Shown: positions 44,788 through 54,135 of the stretch, in pieces
Numbering within the stretch: position 1 is the stretch's first letter
Layout of the letters: the number at the start of each line of letters is the position of its first letter
Translations under genes and position numbers: made by a program
Origin: Promethearchaeota archaeon
GTDB lineage: Archaea > Asgardarchaeota > Lokiarchaeia > Sigyniarchaeales > SOKP01
DNA length: 64,000 nucleotides
Direction: 5' to 3'
NCBI GenBank assembly: GCA_019058365.1
Contig: JAHPZE010000017.1
Coordinates: forward strand, 1 to 64,000
The notes under the pieces: model-generated
Told to the model about the DNA's origin: nothing
What the model saw: only the letters and a program-made list of their open reading frames with translations
Databases searched by the model: none

Positions 44788-44940
44788 TTATTTGTTCGCA
44801 CTTGGTATATCTTTCCCTTTTGTAATAGCTTCTTTTGCAACTTTTTTTGCTAAATAAAGAGGATCAGCCAAGCTTTTTAGCGCATCAAATGCCTCTTTAA
44901 ATAAATTCTTAGCTTTATCCCCTTCTTTTCCTATAAAAAT
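44788..44940 (-). CDS. Possible small protein with ATT start, uncertain
   Basis: A 50-codon frame reading IGKEGDKAKNLFKEAFDALK, then LADPLYLAKKVAKEAITKG and a TAA. The composition is protein-like, amphipathic and helical. The only upstream signal is aggag, then att and ata codons; no ATG, GTG or TTG is in frame. It lies in a 324-nt gap (44696-45019) that otherwise holds nothing. It is either a small protein with a non-canonical start or a remnant. Confidence 0.35.
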   Translation of the reverse strand: MFIGKEGDKAKNLFKEAFDALKSLADPLYLAKKVAKEAITKGKDIPSANK

Positions 44941-45019
44941 CCACTCCTATACTGATAATATTTTAGATGAATTTAGTCACATTAAATGTTAAAGCCTAAA
45001 TATCTATGTCTATGTCTTT

Positions 45020-46165
45020 CTAAGGAAAACCCAGAGTCACATAAGTTGGTACAAAAAGAGGTGATTTAATTTGAGGGAATTTTAAATTTGCTTTCAATTC
45101 TTTAATCATTGTTACATTAGCTTTGATTTTTAAGAAATTCATATTATTAAGAGCTCTGTTTAAATCTTTATCTTTTAAAGGTGATACATACATTAAAACA
45201 GCTAAAGATCGTCGTGTTGAAGCTTTTAAAATCTTGTCTAATAGATATATATATCCAAGAACGAGATCTTTAGAATTATCATATATACTCTTCTCTAGAA
45301 ATATTTCATGAATTATTCCTATTCTTATCTTTATTCCAAATTTAAAAGAATGAATATACTGGTGGGTGATTACTGAGCCCCCTATTATCTTTCCATTTTT
45401 TCTAATAACTATATAAGTTGGTTTTTGCTGTGCTGCTGGAACTTTTACTCTTGCCCATAAAAACTTTGTTTCATTATATTTTGGAAATCCTTCATAATAT
45501 TTTGGATTGATCTTATTTATCTTATTCATATATTCAAAGTGTTTCTTATTGTAATTAATTTCATATGAAAATTCTTTAAAACCGCGATAAAATTTCAGCC
45601 TTATTCTATTTAGAAATCTAGGTATGTACGAAAAAGCACAAAAGATCGGAAAAAAAAGAGCAAGAGCATAAACATTCTTAATAAGCTGTATTATGTTTGG
45701 AAATTGAATAAAAAGAGCTCCAATATCAACATCAAAATATCCTAATTTTTGATAAATTCTTTTTCTTGCAAAACCATTAAATCCTGCAGAAAGTATTGAA
45801 AAATCACATTTTTTCTGTTTCATATATTCAATTGACTTTTCCATTAATTTTGTTGCTATTCCCCTATTTGTGTAATCTGGAAGAGTTGAAACATCATTTA
45901 TATCACCTATTAAATACATATTCTTACCAATAGGTACCATCTCTATTAAATTAACAATTACAGCACCTACAATCTTCTCTTTATTAGTATCTTCAGCAAT
46001 TTGACACATCTCTGGTTCAAATCCTGGAGATTTAACATATCTCCAGTTCCAATTATTAGGAGTTCTTACAAACCCACTGCCATTTTGTTGGAATGCTAAG
46101 TTAAATAAAGTGGCTAATTGTTTTTCATCACCTTCTCGATAATGTCGAAATATTATATCATTCAT
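45020..46165 (-). CDS. GNAT-like acetyltransferase, two-domain
   Basis: A 381-aa protein with an N-terminal GNAT domain (FRHYREGDEKQLATLF; acetyl-CoA loop in LPDYTNRGIATKLMEKS; FARKRIYQKLGYF). A C-terminal half with a second GNAT-like pattern (YIVIRKNGKIIGGSVI) follows. Between them is a hydrophobic stretch near residue 165-185. This tandem layout is seen in Eis-like acetyltransferases. Substrate unknown. ATG start. Divergent from the Roadblock gene. Confidence 0.75.
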   Translation of the reverse strand: MNDIIFRHYREGDEKQLATLFNLAFQQNGSGFVRTPNNWNWRYVKSPGFEPEMCQIAEDTNKEKIVGAVIVNLIEMVPIGKNMYLIGDINDVSTLPDYTNRGIATKLMEKSIEYMKQKKCDFSILSAGFNGFARKRIYQKLGYFDVDIGALFIQFPNIIQLIKNVYALALFFPIFCAFSYIPRFLNRIRLKFYRGFKEFSYEINYNKKHFEYMNKINKINPKYYEGFPKYNETKFLWARVKVPAAQQKPTYIVIRKNGKIIGGSVITHQYIHSFKFGIKIRIGIIHEIFLEKSIYDNSKDLVLGYIYLLDKILKASTRRSLAVLMYVSPLKDKDLNRALNNMNFLKIKANVTMIKELKANLKFPQIKSPLFVPTYVTLGFP

Positions 46166-46315
46166 TAGATTTTGCGGTTATTTTTTTATTTTTATGATAA
46201 TGAATTAGGAAAAATTAGCTTTTTTAAGCAAGATTCCTATACTTAAATATAATTAAAACTTACATAATAATTAAAGAATTAATATTCTCAATAACACAAA
46301 TGTGAATTGAGTTAA

Positions 46316-46669
46316 ATGAGTGAAAGAATAACTGAAATTCTCGATAGTTTAAAGGCAATAAAAGGGGTTCACGGTGCAGCACTAATTGAGAAATTTGGAT
46401 TAATAAAAGGAAGTGCTTTACCTGGTTGGGTTGATCCAGAAGCTGTTGCGGCAATGGTTACATTAATTTTGAAAGCTAGCCAGAGAGCAACTAAAGAACT
46501 GGAACAAGGCCAATTTTTCAGTGCCATTATAGAATCTGAAAAAGGTAAAATCCTTTTTAGCGAAATTAAAGGAAATATTTTATCTATCATTACAACGCGT
46601 GAAGCAAAATTAGGTATAATAAACTTAAAATTGGATGCCGCTAGCAGCGCGCTAGCATCGTTAATTTAA
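46316..46669 (+). CDS. Roadblock/LC7-domain protein
   Basis: A 117-aa single Roadblock/LC7 domain: ITEILDSLKAIKGVHGAALIEKFG, then ILKASQRATKELEQGQF, IIESEKGKILFSEI, and the last helix KLGIINLKLDAASSALASLI. The family regulates small GTPases (MglB, Ragulator-like) and is expanded in Asgard genomes. Usual length. No GTPase gene is adjacent, so its partner is elsewhere. A GC-rich hairpin overlaps the 3' end. Confidence 0.9.
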   Translation: MSERITEILDSLKAIKGVHGAALIEKFGLIKGSALPGWVDPEAVAAMVTLILKASQRATKELEQGQFFSAIIESEKGKILFSEIKGNILSIITTREAKLGIINLKLDAASSALASLI

Positions 46670-46690
46670 TTTTTTTATTCTTCTTTTTGA
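46634..46690 (+). terminator. GC-rich hairpin plus T tract at the end of the Roadblock gene
   Basis: From 46634 to 46659 gatgccgctagc and gcgcgctagcatc pair with one bulge; this lies inside the last codons (DAASSALAS). It is followed by T-rich sequence (46661-46690). A hairpin of this GC content is exceptional in this window, so an intrinsic-type terminator overlapping the coding end is likely. Confidence 0.45.
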
Positions 46691-46808
46691 CAAATTCGAC
46701 CCTATAAGAATTATTAATATCTTTAAAATTCTTATTTAAGATTTAAATGATTAATTGAAAACTTAATTAAATAAAATTATTTTATAAAAAAATATTGAGG
46801 TGATTTAA

Positions 46809-47711
46809 ATGACTATTATTAATTCTGAAGGTAAATATGATGATAAATATTATCTCATTGATGCAATGACAATGGGATTGCCCAAATTCTGTGCAATTTA
46901 TATTATTGAAAATAATGGGATGCGAGTAATGATTGATGTGGGAGAAACATTAAAGGCTCGTAAAATTATTAAAAAAGTTAAAGATTTCGGTCTTTATCCT
47001 ATTGATAAAATCATATTAACTCATTCTCATTGGGATCATGCCCAAGGTATAGCTAAAATGATTAGTTCTATGAAAGATTGTAAAATTGAAGTCTTAGCTT
47101 CTGAAAATGCAATAGATAATCTAAAACATCCTGAAAAAATGATGAAAGGATTTGAAAATTTCGGAGATGTATACCCATTTGAACAAGTGACACCTTTAAA
47201 AGAGGGTGATATCATTAATATAAATGGATTGGAATTAGAAGTAATGAACTTTTTTGGACATACAATGGATTCTATCGCTTTATTTGATAAAACAAATAGG
47301 AATATATTTGTTGGCGATGCAATAATTAACAGATTAGACGAGAATGCTTTTTTTGTCCCTCTCATGCCTCCTGAATTTAATGAAAAAGAACTTTTAAATA
47401 CATTCAACAAATTAAGAGCTATGAAAGATGAGTTGAATTCAATATCTATAAGTCATTTTGGTGTATGGAAAGGCGATCATTTTACACAAATAATTAATGA
47501 AATGGAGGATCTATATTTTAAAGCCAAAAACTTGCTTATTAAATCATATAATGAGAATCCTTCAATTGAATATATAACAAGTAAATACTGCCAAACATTA
47601 TTACCTAAATCAACATCACAAACTGAGCAATTATTTGTCATTCTTATTGGAATGATGGTTAATGGTTTAAAGTATTGTGGATTTATAGACACAACATCTA
47701 TTTCACATTAA
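46809..47711 (+). CDS. Metallo-beta-lactamase-fold hydrolase
   Basis: A 300-aa MBL-fold protein with the zinc motif THSHWDHAQG (His72, His74, Asp76, His77), the third-strand GHTMDSIAL and the later VGDAII. A C-terminal helical region of about 75 residues follows, as in SdsA/glyoxalase-like or beta-lactamase-like archaeal hydrolases. The substrate cannot be read. The start ATG has gaggtgat 6 nt upstream, a good ribosome-binding site. Convergent with gatB. Confidence 0.88.
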   Translation: MTIINSEGKYDDKYYLIDAMTMGLPKFCAIYIIENNGMRVMIDVGETLKARKIIKKVKDFGLYPIDKIILTHSHWDHAQGIAKMISSMKDCKIEVLASENAIDNLKHPEKMMKGFENFGDVYPFEQVTPLKEGDIININGLELEVMNFFGHTMDSIALFDKTNRNIFVGDAIINRLDENAFFVPLMPPEFNEKELLNTFNKLRAMKDELNSISISHFGVWKGDHFTQIINEMEDLYFKAKNLLIKSYNENPSIEYITSKYCQTLLPKSTSQTEQLFVILIGMMVNGLKYCGFIDTTSISH

Positions 47712-47734
47712 TTAAAATATAATTTTATTTTTAA

Positions 47735-49204
47735 TTAATTTATTATCCCTTTTTCTTTTAGAATATCAATAATTATATTTCGAGTTATATGTGGGTCAGC
47801 TTGTCCCTTTGTTTTGGTCATGACTCTTCCTATTAAAGCTTCTATTGCTTTGGGATTTTCACAACAGTCTTTAATAATCTTGGGATTTTCTTCAATTACT
47901 TCAAAGCTTAAATTCTTAAGGAGTATATCATCAGAAACTCTTTTTTTACCTTTTTTTTCAAGTATTTCAGAGATAGAGAAACCCCCCATCATATCATTAA
48001 TAAGTGTTTTAGCAATCTTTGTTGTTATATTTCCTTCATTTACATATCTGATTAAATCGACTATTTGGTGAGGGTGAAGTTTTGTATCTTTTATTATTTT
48101 ATTTTTTTCATTTAACCATCTATATATATCATTCATCAACCAATTGCAGTACTGTTTGTATTCATTTGGTCCAAATGAAGCGTCTGAATTTACTCCGTCC
48201 TCATAAAAATCAGCAATATCTTTATCTAAAACTAAATTATCTGAATCAAATTCTGATAAATTATAATCCCTCTGAAATCTTCTCGATCTCTCATTTGGCA
48301 TTTCTGGTAATTTATCTTTAACTTTTTGAATAAAAATATCATTAATTTCTATTGGAACTAAATCTTGCTCTGGAAAATAGCGATAATCTGCCTCAAATTC
48401 TTTTGTTCGCAATGAAATTGTGATTCTTCTTTTATCATCCCAATGCCTTGTTTCTTGTATTAAGGTTTTTCCTCTTTTTAGCAAATTTTTCTGTCTGATA
48501 TTTTCATGCCTTAACGCTCGTTCTACTTCCCTGAAACTATTGATATTTTTAACTTCACTACGTTCATGTCCTCTTATTGAGATATTAGCATCTACTCTCA
48601 CTGATCCTTCAAGATCGAGATTTGAAATTCCAGAATACTGAATAATTGATTTAATTTGTTTTAAAAATTCACGAGCTTCTTCTGGTGAGGCTAATACAGG
48701 TTCTGTTACTATCTCTATTAAACAAACTCCTGATCTATTATAATCTACTAAAGTATAAGGTGATGTTGCTATACTTCCTTTATGAACAAGCCTTGCTGGA
48801 TCTTCTTCTAAGTGAATTCGATTTAGTATTATATCTTTTTTTTGTGAATTTAATTTAATGGTAATTTGTCCTCCATCTGCAAAAGCCTTCCCTCCCGCTT
48901 TATTATACTGACTTATTTGAAAACCTTTTGCTAAGTCTACATAAAAATATTGTTTTCTGAAGAACCAAAACTGGTGATTTATTTTACAATTTAATGCGAT
49001 TGCTAATCTGGTTGCGAATTCTATAGCTTTCTTATTTACTACTGGAAGTGAACCTGGTAAGCCTATACAAATAGGGCATACATGCGAATTTGCTTCTGTA
49101 CCACGATAGTCATTGCTACAGCTACAAAAAAGTTTTGTTTTAAGATTCGTCAATTGAATATGGACTTCAAGTCCAATAATCACTTCATTATTTTGATTAT
49201 CCAA
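47735..49204 (-). CDS. gatB: Asp/Glu-tRNA amidotransferase subunit B
   Basis: A 489-aa GatB: IIGLEVHIQLTNLKTKLFC at the N terminus, CPICIGLPGSLPVVNKKA, SGVCLIEIVTEPV, a cradle domain, and a C-terminal YqeY-like helical part (ALIGRVMTKTKGQADP). It binds and kinase-activates mischarged tRNA; with GatA and GatC it makes Asn-tRNA or Gln-tRNA. The start is TTG at 49204 with aaggaggt 8 nt before it, inside the last codons of gatA. The two genes are 4 nt apart and clearly coupled. No gatC gene is seen next to them. Confidence 0.95.
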   Translation of the reverse strand: MDNQNNEVIIGLEVHIQLTNLKTKLFCSCSNDYRGTEANSHVCPICIGLPGSLPVVNKKAIEFATRLAIALNCKINHQFWFFRKQYFYVDLAKGFQISQYNKAGGKAFADGGQITIKLNSQKKDIILNRIHLEEDPARLVHKGSIATSPYTLVDYNRSGVCLIEIVTEPVLASPEEAREFLKQIKSIIQYSGISNLDLEGSVRVDANISIRGHERSEVKNINSFREVERALRHENIRQKNLLKRGKTLIQETRHWDDKRRITISLRTKEFEADYRYFPEQDLVPIEINDIFIQKVKDKLPEMPNERSRRFQRDYNLSEFDSDNLVLDKDIADFYEDGVNSDASFGPNEYKQYCNWLMNDIYRWLNEKNKIIKDTKLHPHQIVDLIRYVNEGNITTKIAKTLINDMMGGFSISEILEKKGKKRVSDDILLKNLSFEVIEENPKIIKDCCENPKAIEALIGRVMTKTKGQADPHITRNIIIDILKEKGIIN

Positions 49205-49208
49205 ATCA

Positions 49209-50687
49209 TTAACCTCCTTTTGTAACTGGAGCTATTTTTCGATAAATGTTTAGTTCTTGTTCTAATTGATATCCAATATTAAGAATTCCTTTTTCATCAA
49301 AATAATTTCCTATAATTTGAAAACCTATGGGTAAATTATGACTATCAAAACCACATGGAATAGATAATGCGGGGATACCAGCTAGGTTAACGGGACAGGT
49401 TAAAATGTCTGCTATATACATCTGTAAAGGATCATCAATAAATTCTCCCACTTTAAAAGCTGTGGAAGGCATTGTAGGACAAACAATCACATCACATTTT
49501 TTAAATGCCTTAACAAAATCATTTTTTATTAAAGATCTTACTTTAAGAGCCTTTATGTAGAACATATCATAATAGCCCGCGGATAAAGCATAAGTTCCTA
49601 AAAAAATTCTCCTTCTTACTTCTTGTCCAAATTTCTCACCTCTAGTTCTACTGAAAACATCATACACATCACCAGAAAGATTATCGCTCATATTACCATA
49701 TCTTAAACCATCATATCTCGCTAAATTTGAGCTTGCCTCACTCATGCATAATAAATAATAAGTTGCAACTGCATAATCAAGATGCGGTATTGATATATCA
49801 ACCAGTTTAGCTCCTAAACTCTTTAATTTATCAATTGATTTCCTTACAGCACCCTCTACTTCATGGTTTACTCCTTCTCCAAAAAATTCTTTTGGTACCC
49901 CTAAAATCTTCTTATCGATTGGCTTCTTTAAATTTTCGGTATAATCATCTATTTTAATATCAACTGAAGTGGAGTCTAGTGGATCTTTACCCGATATAAT
50001 TTTAAGCATCAATGCTGAATCATAAACACACTTAGTAATAGGGCCGATCTGATCTAACGAATTTGCAAATGCAATCAACCCATACCTAGATACTCTTCCA
50101 TATGTAGGTTTTAAACCGACAGTTCCACAAAATGCAGCTGGACATCGAATACTCCCCCCTGTATCGCTTCCTAAAGCTAATATTGCTTGCCCTGATGCGA
50201 TACTTGCTCCAGAACCTCCACTTGAACCCCCAGGGATTCGTGAAATATCCCATGGATTATATGTAGGACCATAACAACTATTTTCTGTAGAACTACCCAT
50301 CGCAAATTCATCCATATTAGTATTACCTATATGGATTGCTCCTTCTTGCTCAACTAACCGTTCAATCACAAATGCACTATAAGGGGGATAATAATCTTTT
50401 AATATTTTCGAACTGCAAGTAGTTGGAAAATTTTTAATGGAAATAAGATCTTTATTTGCTAATGGTAAACCATAGAGTTTGCCAATTTTCTTACCTTTTT
50501 TTAAATTATTATCTAGTAGTTCTGCTCTCTTTAATGCCTTGTCTTTAGATAAGTTAACGAATGAATGTAACCTTTGCTCGGTTTCTTCTATTCTTTGAAA
50601 AGAAGCTCCTAATAATTCTTGAATTGAAAGCTCCTTATTCTTAATTTTTTCTAATAATTCATATGCCATATATTCATAAAATTTCAT
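49209..50687 (-). CDS. gatA: Asp/Glu-tRNA amidotransferase subunit A
   Basis: A 492-aa amidase-signature protein. The Ser-cisSer-Lys triad is visible: Lys79 in LANKDL, Ser155 in GGSSGGSG and Ser179 in GSDTGGSIR. GatA splits glutamine and passes ammonia to GatB. Length is typical. ATG start. First gene of the gatA-gatB pair, about 100 nt downstream of asnS on the same strand; the three could be one translation-related transcript. No gatC found in the gap. Confidence 0.95.
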   Translation of the reverse strand: MKFYEYMAYELLEKIKNKELSIQELLGASFQRIEETEQRLHSFVNLSKDKALKRAELLDNNLKKGKKIGKLYGLPLANKDLISIKNFPTTCSSKILKDYYPPYSAFVIERLVEQEGAIHIGNTNMDEFAMGSSTENSCYGPTYNPWDISRIPGGSSGGSGASIASGQAILALGSDTGGSIRCPAAFCGTVGLKPTYGRVSRYGLIAFANSLDQIGPITKCVYDSALMLKIISGKDPLDSTSVDIKIDDYTENLKKPIDKKILGVPKEFFGEGVNHEVEGAVRKSIDKLKSLGAKLVDISIPHLDYAVATYYLLCMSEASSNLARYDGLRYGNMSDNLSGDVYDVFSRTRGEKFGQEVRRRIFLGTYALSAGYYDMFYIKALKVRSLIKNDFVKAFKKCDVIVCPTMPSTAFKVGEFIDDPLQMYIADILTCPVNLAGIPALSIPCGFDSHNLPIGFQIIGNYFDEKGILNIGYQLEQELNIYRKIAPVTKGG

Positions 50688-50790
50688 TGGACCCGAGCTA
50701 AAATTATTAAAACGTATTATGATAAATAAAAAATAGTTAATAATTAATATTTAAGTATAACATCTATTTTTTTATATTAAGGTGCCTTTC

Positions 50791-52092
50791 TTACGGAGAT
50801 TTGCGGAGCATAGTTCGTGCGAATGGGATTGCATCTTTAATATTATCTATCCCACAAAGCCACATAACGACTCTTTCAACGCCCACACCATATCCAGAAT
50901 GAGGTACACTTCCATAACGTCTTAATTCAAAATACCAATCATAATTCTTTGGATCTTCACCATCAGCTTCTAATCTTTTCATCATATCATCAACTAATAG
51001 GCTTCTTTCTGAACCTCCAATGATCTCGCAATATCCTTCTGGAGCTAACATGTCAAAACATAATGCTTCCTTAGGATTTTCTTCACTTGGAGGTTTATAA
51101 AAGCCCATGATTTCTGTGGGATAATGTGTGACAACCACAGGTACTTTAAAATGATCTGCTATTTTTGCTTCTTCAATAGTCCTTAAATCCTTACCCCAAG
51201 GAACATTCATCTTATATTTTGTATTAAGGATATCTAAAGCTTCGGAATATTTTATAGTAGGATATTCAGCTTCTGCATAGTGCTCTAACAATTTAATATC
51301 TCTCTCTAAAATATCTAGTTCTTTTTTATTATGCTTCAATACTTGTTTCACAATAAACCTGATTTCATCCTTAGCTACTTCAGTAACTTCATCAAGTTGC
51401 ATCCAAGCTGCTTCCATTTCAGCCATCCAAAACTCTGTCAAATGTCTCGAAGTTTTTGATTTTTCTGCTCTGAAAGTTGGTCCCATATTATAAATTTTCC
51501 CTAATGAAAAAATACCCGCCTCAGCATATAATTGCCATGTTTGACTGAGATATATTATATCATTAAAATATTTAACTTCAAATAAAGTAGCTCCACCTTC
51601 AGATTGGCTAGGTTGGAAAATAGGAGCATCAAATTCATAATAACCATGGCTTCTAAAAAATTCATGTATAGCTCCAACGACTGTATGTCGGATTTTTAAA
51701 ATTGCATTTAATTTCCTTGATCTTATCCATAGATGTCTATTGTCATATAAAAGTTCAGGCGACTGATGTTCTGTAATTGGAAACGGTTCAGCAATTTGAA
51801 CGATTTGTAAATCTGATACAGAAACTTCATAACCTGTAGGAGCTCTATCATCCCTTTTTAACTCACCTGAAACTTTAACCGAAGATTCAATAGTTAAATT
51901 TTCAGCTTTTTCAAAGATCTCTGGATTTTTAGCCTTAGAAATAACACACTGAATAATATCTGATTCATCTCTTAACACAATGAATATAAATTTATTCGAC
52001 TTTCTTTCTCTATAAACCCAACCTCTTAAATTAACTATACCAGAAGTTTTTTTAAGAATTTCCCCAATTGGTGCATATTTTGATTCCTTCAT
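50791..52092 (-). CDS. asnS: Asparaginyl-tRNA synthetase
   Basis: A 433-aa class IIb synthetase. The N-terminal OB fold (VNLRGWVYRERKSNKFIF) binds the anticodon. Catalytic motif 2 is GPTFRAEKSKTSRHLTEFWM and motif 3 is GYGVGVERVVMWLCG. FQPSQSEGGATLFEVKYF and the GGSERSLLVDDM block favour AsnRS over the closely related archaeal AspRS. The enzyme charges tRNA-Asn directly with asparagine. Having AsnRS and GatAB together means the amidotransferase is not strictly needed for Asn-tRNA. ATG start. Confidence 0.88.
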   Translation of the reverse strand: MKESKYAPIGEILKKTSGIVNLRGWVYRERKSNKFIFIVLRDESDIIQCVISKAKNPEIFEKAENLTIESSVKVSGELKRDDRAPTGYEVSVSDLQIVQIAEPFPITEHQSPELLYDNRHLWIRSRKLNAILKIRHTVVGAIHEFFRSHGYYEFDAPIFQPSQSEGGATLFEVKYFNDIIYLSQTWQLYAEAGIFSLGKIYNMGPTFRAEKSKTSRHLTEFWMAEMEAAWMQLDEVTEVAKDEIRFIVKQVLKHNKKELDILERDIKLLEHYAEAEYPTIKYSEALDILNTKYKMNVPWGKDLRTIEEAKIADHFKVPVVVTHYPTEIMGFYKPPSEENPKEALCFDMLAPEGYCEIIGGSERSLLVDDMMKRLEADGEDPKNYDWYFELRRYGSVPHSGYGVGVERVVMWLCGIDNIKDAIPFARTMLRKSP

Positions 52093-52220
52093 TATTATAC
52101 AAACTAGTAACTATATAACTTTGCATTATATTTTTAAAGATTATATCTATTTAAAAATGAGATTTCTAAAAAATTTGACTGAATTATTAAATACTTTGAT
52201 ATTAAATAAACGCCTAAATG

Positions 52221-53006
52221 CTAATCTTCTTCTTGTTTTTTGAGAAGATATTTAGAGAAGATATTCATATAAAGACACTCTTCAGGAGCCATTTCTGGAG
52301 TTAATTGAGGGCTTTCAGTAAACTCAACTTTGCTATTCCTTATTATTACTATTGGAGTCTGCTGATCAGCCTCACTTAATAGAAATTGAGCGGCACTCGA
52401 TAAATCATCTGCTATTGCTCTCATTGTTATTTCCATCGGTCTTTTAAAAAGATCTGGTTGACCTCGTAGATCTTCAACTGGTTCAAATCCTGCGGTGGCT
52501 ATTGCTATACCAATTGTTCCTTTTCTAAGAGGCTGAACTCGTGAATCTGCAATAATTACACCAAAATTATTGATTTTAAACTCCTTCCTTAATTCTTTCC
52601 AAAAATTCCATACAACCATTTTTAGGTTTTTTGGTAAGAGAACAACATTACCAATACCCGCATTAGATTGATCAATACCAGCATTAGCTATAAGAAAATC
52701 ATTAACTTTTGCTAAGATCACATGTCTCATTCCTCCCAAAATCATCGATGCTTCTTGTAATATTAGCTTTACATATCTTTCATCCATGTCATATTCGTTT
52801 GCTAACTTTTTAGCCTGTTCTGAGACCTTCTCGATTTCCGATAACTTTACAACTCTTCCTTGAGACGTAGCAACTACTTTTTCCGCAATTACAATGATAT
52901 CTCCTTCAATTAAGGATTGTTCTTGTTCTTTAATAGTCTGAATAATAATTTGTAATAAAGGATCATTTTTCTTGATAAGAGGAAGCTTAATTGAAAATAG
53001 TTCCAT
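52221..53006 (-). CDS. cofE: Coenzyme F420-0:L-glutamate ligase
   Basis: A 261-aa CofE. It adds glutamates to F420-0 using GTP and a divalent metal. Marks: GDIIVIAEKVVATSQGR, GGMRHVILA, NAGIDQSNAG, VIIADSRVQPLRKGTIGIAI and DLRGQPDLFKRP, the core of the family. Length is usual. ATG start. It indicates that the organism makes F420. The other cof genes are not in the window. The adjacent gene at 53117 is on the same strand but unrelated as far as can be seen. Confidence 0.94.
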   Translation of the reverse strand: MELFSIKLPLIKKNDPLLQIIIQTIKEQEQSLIEGDIIVIAEKVVATSQGRVVKLSEIEKVSEQAKKLANEYDMDERYVKLILQEASMILGGMRHVILAKVNDFLIANAGIDQSNAGIGNVVLLPKNLKMVVWNFWKELRKEFKINNFGVIIADSRVQPLRKGTIGIAIATAGFEPVEDLRGQPDLFKRPMEITMRAIADDLSSAAQFLLSEADQQTPIVIIRNSKVEFTESPQLTPEMAPEECLYMNIFSKYLLKKQEED

Positions 53007-53116
53007 TACACATTATAAAATAATCCTTATTTTATATCTCTTATCGTCCTTACAATCTTAAAGCTATATAGTTAAGAAATAAGATCTTTTTCTAAAATTA
53101 TTATAAGTTTATTGAA

Positions 53117-53629
53117 TCATTCAAATGATATTTCAAAAATGCATGTTTTATCCGCATCTGGTCTGTTCTTAATAGATTGAACTTTTATATTAGGATTAAT
53201 CTTTTTAAAATAATGAGTGTGAATTTTAGTACAACCGTGGATACAAGAAACTTTTGCAAGTTTTCCATTTTTAGATATATAATCATCTAAATCTAATTGA
53301 ATCATAGAATTCCAATTTGGACAATTTTTATACTCCCATCTTAATGATTCTGGAGTTTGATTAATATTTTTAGGAATATATCCATTAATTTTACTCACTT
53401 GAGTTAACACTTGTCTTGCTTTTTCAATATCACTCCCCTTTGGTTCAATCAATTGATATAGTAAATCCACAGCAGGAGGCATTAATTCATCCCACATTTC
53501 CATTTCTACTTCAATAATACCTTTTGGCCCCAATTTTTTATATGCGTACCAGGACCATCCATTAGAAATATTATAAAGCATTTGCAATCTCACAATATCG
53601 ATCATTTTTTTTGTTAGTTCTTTTACCAT
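53117..53629 (-). CDS. Uncharacterised protein with CIHGC motif (DUF6125-like)
   Basis: A 170-aa soluble protein. Aromatic N-terminal region (NGWSWYAYKKLGPKGIIEVE), middle helix (VDLLYQLIEPKG) and a C-terminal part with SCIHGCTKIHTHYFKK. The Cys/His cluster could bind metal. By recall it is similar to the DUF6125 group, which has been linked to amino-acid-thiazoline-hydrolase-like folds, but I am not sure. ATG start. Confidence 0.5.
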   Translation of the reverse strand: MVKELTKKMIDIVRLQMLYNISNGWSWYAYKKLGPKGIIEVEMEMWDELMPPAVDLLYQLIEPKGSDIEKARQVLTQVSKINGYIPKNINQTPESLRWEYKNCPNWNSMIQLDLDDYISKNGKLAKVSCIHGCTKIHTHYFKKINPNIKVQSIKNRPDADKTCIFEISFE

Positions 53630-54135
53630 AAATTTTTCTCCCTATGCTATTTTATTATAGAAATTATCAATAATTTTTGAATAACAAAAGGTTGTTATAA
53701 TAAGTGTTTAATTAAGATAGAATTTTAAAGATATTTAAATCCAAATGGTAAAAGGTTTCTAAAATAAATTTTATATTTATAACTGACAATTTATTTTATA
53801 CTTAAGATCAATATAAAAATATCTGGCAAAGATTTTTCAAGATTTTTATGAAAATTTTCATCATTAGTTTTAATTCTTCTTTCTCTCCTAATCTGAAGAG
53901 TCTAAATAATAAAGTTCATTAGTATATATTTAATTAAAATAGTGTTTATTATCATTTTAAAAAAAAATTAATTATTTTTCTTTTAACAAGAACTTTTCAA
54001 TAAATTTGGTAAAAAACCCCAAAATAAAACGTGAATGAACCAAATACTAAAATACCACTATATAATAATAGAATTATTATTTCTAAAACAAATAATATAT
54101 ATTTTATTTATAAATTATCATGTTTGTATTAAATT
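53630..54135. other. Divergent intergenic region, no gene seen
   Basis: About 500 nt of A/T-rich DNA between two divergent genes. It contains a short palindrome (atgaaaattttcat near 53848) and several homopolymer runs. No coding potential or tRNA-like fold was found. Presumed promoter region. Confidence 0.55.

Noticed and set aside
47036..47410. 124-codon minus-strand frame
   Set aside because: Antisense to the MBL hydrolase with intact zinc motifs.
50688..50790. Search for gatC between gatA and asnS
   Set aside because: Gap is about 100 nt and holds no frame long enough for GatC.
53848..53861. Short palindrome atgaaaattttcat
   Set aside because: A/T-only core of this length is expected by chance in such DNA.
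53820..53900. Possible C/D box RNA on the minus strand (atgatga-like box)
   Set aside because: A box C-like string is present but no properly spaced D box or pairing stem was found.
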